DNA of 5,823 bases, taken from JBAQMG01 sp049302575. GTDB taxonomy: Bacteria; Bacillota; Desulfitobacteriia; Desulfitobacteriales; Desulfitobacteriaceae. The notes below the pieces were generated by a model, which did not search any database, had not been told where the DNA came from, and saw nothing but the letters and a program-made list of their open reading frames with translations. The stretch is taken from positions 1 through 5,823 of the forward strand of contig JBAQMG010000095.1 in the NCBI GenBank assembly GCA_049302575.1, read 5' to 3'. Shown here in pieces: positions 5,684 through 5,823 of this stretch; the first letter of the stretch is position 1, and each line of letters begins with the position of its first letter. Made by a program: the position numbers and the translations under genes.

Positions 5684-5726
5684 AATAAAAAAGGCGAAGA
5701 GACTACTAAATTCGTAGTCTCTTCGC
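5684..5726 (-). terminator. Strong intrinsic terminator of the rrn operon
   Basis: On the minus strand a perfect 13-bp stem, GCGAAGAGACTAC (5714-5726) with GTAGTCTCTTCGC (5694-5706), encloses the 7-nt loop GAATTTA. It is followed by C and TTTTTTATTT. It begins about 5 nt after the 5S gene, so it ends the rRNA transcript and separates it from the tRNA operon. Confidence 0.96.
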
Positions 5727-5731
5727 TCGTT

Positions 5732-5823
<92 letters not shown>

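Overview
The window looks like a Bacillota (Firmicutes, probably Bacillales) chromosome at the junction of a ribosomal RNA operon and a tRNA operon. This rests on a low-GC-type 5S rRNA, tRNA genes with encoded CCA ends, a near-consensus sigma-A promoter (TTGACA, 17-nt spacer, TATTAT) and a dense tRNA cluster just behind an rrn operon. The genus cannot be fixed from this sequence. Every gene lies on the minus strand, so transcription runs from high to low coordinates.

In transcription order the layout is as follows. The 3' part of a 5S rRNA gene (5732-5823) is followed by a very strong intrinsic terminator (5684-5726). Next come an ancestral spacer remnant (5497-5683), a complete IS1634-like insertion sequence (3642-5496), a second short piece of ancestral spacer (3561-3641) and a second complete insertion sequence (794-3560). 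A last piece of spacer carries the tRNA promoter (728-793). It is followed by tRNA-Glu, initiator tRNA-Met, tRNA-Gln, tRNA-Lys, tRNA-Gly, tRNA-Arg and the start of another tRNA cut by the window edge.

Both insertion sequences can be delimited to the base. The one at 794-3560 has perfect 14-bp terminal inverted repeats (CAGAGCTGAAGCAT) and a perfect 9-bp target duplication (ATATTTCAT). The one at 3642-5496 has 13-bp inverted repeats matching at 12 positions and a 5-bp target duplication (ATTCA). Removing both, with one copy of each duplication, leaves a simple spacer of about 320 bp between the rrn terminator and the tRNA operon. The 794-3560 element landed 17 bp upstream of the tRNA promoter -35 box and left the core promoter intact.

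The most notable item is the 794-3560 element. It is a two-gene unit in which a protein of the DruA/DUF4338 family (the family of the Druantia anti-phage protein DruA) overlaps an IS4-like DDE transposase gene by 8 nt. Because the repeats and target duplication enclose both genes, the DruA-like gene here is cargo or an accessory component of a transposable element, not part of a recognisable defence operon. The transposase has a single in-frame TGA before its catalytic Glu. The IS1634-like transposase has a one-base frameshift in an A-run. Both elements may therefore be recently inactivated, unless recoding occurs.

Two tRNAs have unusual core positions. The initiator tRNA has C33 in place of U33, an A5-C68 mismatch and a T-arm shared with the neighbouring tRNA-Gln. 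The tRNA-Gly has C55 in place of U55.
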